64,000 nt of DNA, from positions 976,375 to 1,040,374 of the forward strand of contig NZ_VCEJ01000002.1 of the NCBI RefSeq assembly GCF_005860805.1. The letters run 5' to 3'. The position numbers were made by a program, and so were the translations under genes. Positions 63,301-64,000 of the stretch are shown in pieces. The DNA is from Dyadobacter luticola. GTDB lineage: Bacteria; Bacteroidota; Bacteroidia; Cytophagales; Spirosomataceae. Below the pieces are notes generated by a model. The model saw only the letters and a program-made list of their open reading frames with translations. It was not told the origin of the DNA and ran no database searches. The first letter of the stretch is position 1. Each line of letters begins with the position of its first letter.

Positions 63301-63600
63301 ATGGAAAATGATCAGTTGATAGCGGTTGAAACATTCTGCACTTACTATAATGTGGAATATTCTTTTGTCGAATCATTGCAGCATAATGATTTGATAGAAA
63401 CAGTTTTTGTAAACGAAAGTCAGTTTATCCAGCTCCCGCAGCTTCAAAAAATAGAGCGTATGGTGCGGCTTCATCACGATCTGGACATTAACCCGGAAGG
63501 CCTCGGCGCCATCCATACCTTGCTCGATCGCATCGATTCGCTCGATCGGGAAATCGTTTTGCTTCGTAACAAACTCCGCTTCTACGAGGCGCCGCAGTAA
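63301..63600 (+). CDS. cbpM: CbpM-type modulator of CbpA
   Basis: 99 residues. MerR-like helical small protein (LIAVETFCTYYNVEYSFVESL, LPQLQKIERMVRLHHDLDINPEGLGAIHTLLDRI), typical CbpM length and pattern: it binds the J domain of CbpA and blocks its action on DnaK. The pair cbpA-cbpM is the standard arrangement. Confidence 0.9.
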   Translation: MENDQLIAVETFCTYYNVEYSFVESLQHNDLIETVFVNESQFIQLPQLQKIERMVRLHHDLDINPEGLGAIHTLLDRIDSLDREIVLLRNKLRFYEAPQ

Positions 63601-63630
63601 GACGGGCCGCTTTTTCGGAAATAACGGATG

Positions 63631-63638
63631 TATCTTTG
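63631..63638 (+). promoter_or_regulatory. possible -7 box for the DEAD-box helicase gene
   Basis: TATCTTTG, an exact TAnnTTTG match 54 bp before the ATG. The -33 position has only a T-rich stretch (TTTTTC). Confidence 0.45.
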
Positions 63639-63692
63639 TTTTTTTAATGATGGCAAAACCGGCGGAATGTCGGTTAGCCAAACCAATTATTT

Positions 63693-64000
63693 ATGAAATT
63701 CGAAGATTATCACATTGCCCCTGAAATAAAACGAGGCCTGGATTCCCTCGGCTTTAAACGCCCGACGGATATTCAGTTCAAAGCCATTCCCGCAATTTTA
63801 AAGGGTGAAGACGTGCTGGCAATCGCGCAAACGGGGACTGGAAAAACGGCTGCATTTGCGATCCCCGTCATTGATCAACTACATAAAAAGAAATCATCCA
63901 GCCGCTCAGAAGGCATCAAATGCCTGGTGATGGTCCCGACCCGCGAGCTCGCAATCCAGATCACCGAAGTTTTCAATAAGCTATCCGAACATACCCGCGT
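63693..64000 (+). CDS. DEAD-box RNA helicase, N-terminal part (RhlE-like; cut by window edge)
   Basis: The frame is open to the end of the window (about 102 residues). It starts MKFEDYHIAPEIKRGLDSLGF, with Q motif PTDIQFKAIP, Walker A AIAQTGTGKTAAFAIP (motif I) and PTRELAIQI (motif Ia). These fix the DEAD-box family; RhlE-type is the most likely by its compact N-terminus. The DEAD and helicase C domains lie outside. Confidence 0.92.
   Translation, partial: MKFEDYHIAPEIKRGLDSLGFKRPTDIQFKAIPAILKGEDVLAIAQTGTGKTAAFAIPVIDQLHKKKSSSRSEGIKCLVMVPTRELAIQITEVFNKLSEHTR

Overview
The window is chromosomal DNA from a member of the Bacteroidota, most likely the Cytophagales and close to Dyadobacter (inference). 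The support is: proteins with type IX secretion sorting domains (gliding-motility type B and type A), Oar-like TonB receptor, FtsX-type permeases, DUF349 and CbpA/CbpM proteins of Bacteroidota type, and promoters of the Bacteroidota form TTTG/TTG-N18-20-TAnnTTTG. No IS element, prophage, CRISPR array or rRNA was found. Three tRNA genes are present: partial Leu at the left edge, Lys(UUU) and Thr(UGU), each behind a near-identical promoter.

Layout. 1-14 kb: a Gfo/Idh/MocA oxidoreductase; an amidohydrolase plus SelA-like PLP enzyme pair; a type IX-secreted protein; a DGPF (YCII) protein with its ECF42-type sigma factor; a WG-repeat protein; a membrane-anchored MutS-like ATPase; and an FtsX-type permease. 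14.6-28.4 kb: nine plus-strand genes forming an exopolysaccharide locus (sugar oxidoreductase, AKR-like barrel protein, Wzc-like tyrosine autokinase, Wzx-like flippase, Wzy-like polymerase, two glycosyltransferases, secreted beta-helix protein, propeller/toroid protein). 28.4-35.7 kb: a four-PAS hybrid histidine kinase, a second FtsX permease whose N-terminal prefix domain is decayed, and a secreted esterase. 35.9-41.1 kb: the most unusual part. An acyl-ACP-reductase-like protein lacking the expected cysteine diverges from a tightly coupled trio: an asparagine-synthetase-like amidotransferase without a glutaminase cysteine, a radical SAM enzyme and a flavin-dependent halogenase-like enzyme. 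A 27-codon open frame lies just upstream of the trio. This looks like an undescribed small-molecule or peptide-modification locus.

41.1-47 kb: a large TPR/FG-GAP/ASPIC protein and a broken LytS/LytR pair fused by deletion. 47-52 kb: an Oar-like TonB receptor divergent from a matrixin-type secreted protease. 52-64 kb: mainly housekeeping genes (DUF349 protein, pdxH, gltA, miaA with a partner resembling the C-terminal domain of phage homing endonucleases, an outer-membrane barrel protein, Ada-like AraC/methyltransferase, Gfo/Idh/MocA, VF530, cbpA-cbpM, and the start of a DEAD-box helicase).

All family assignments come from reading motifs in the translated sequence; no database search was possible.
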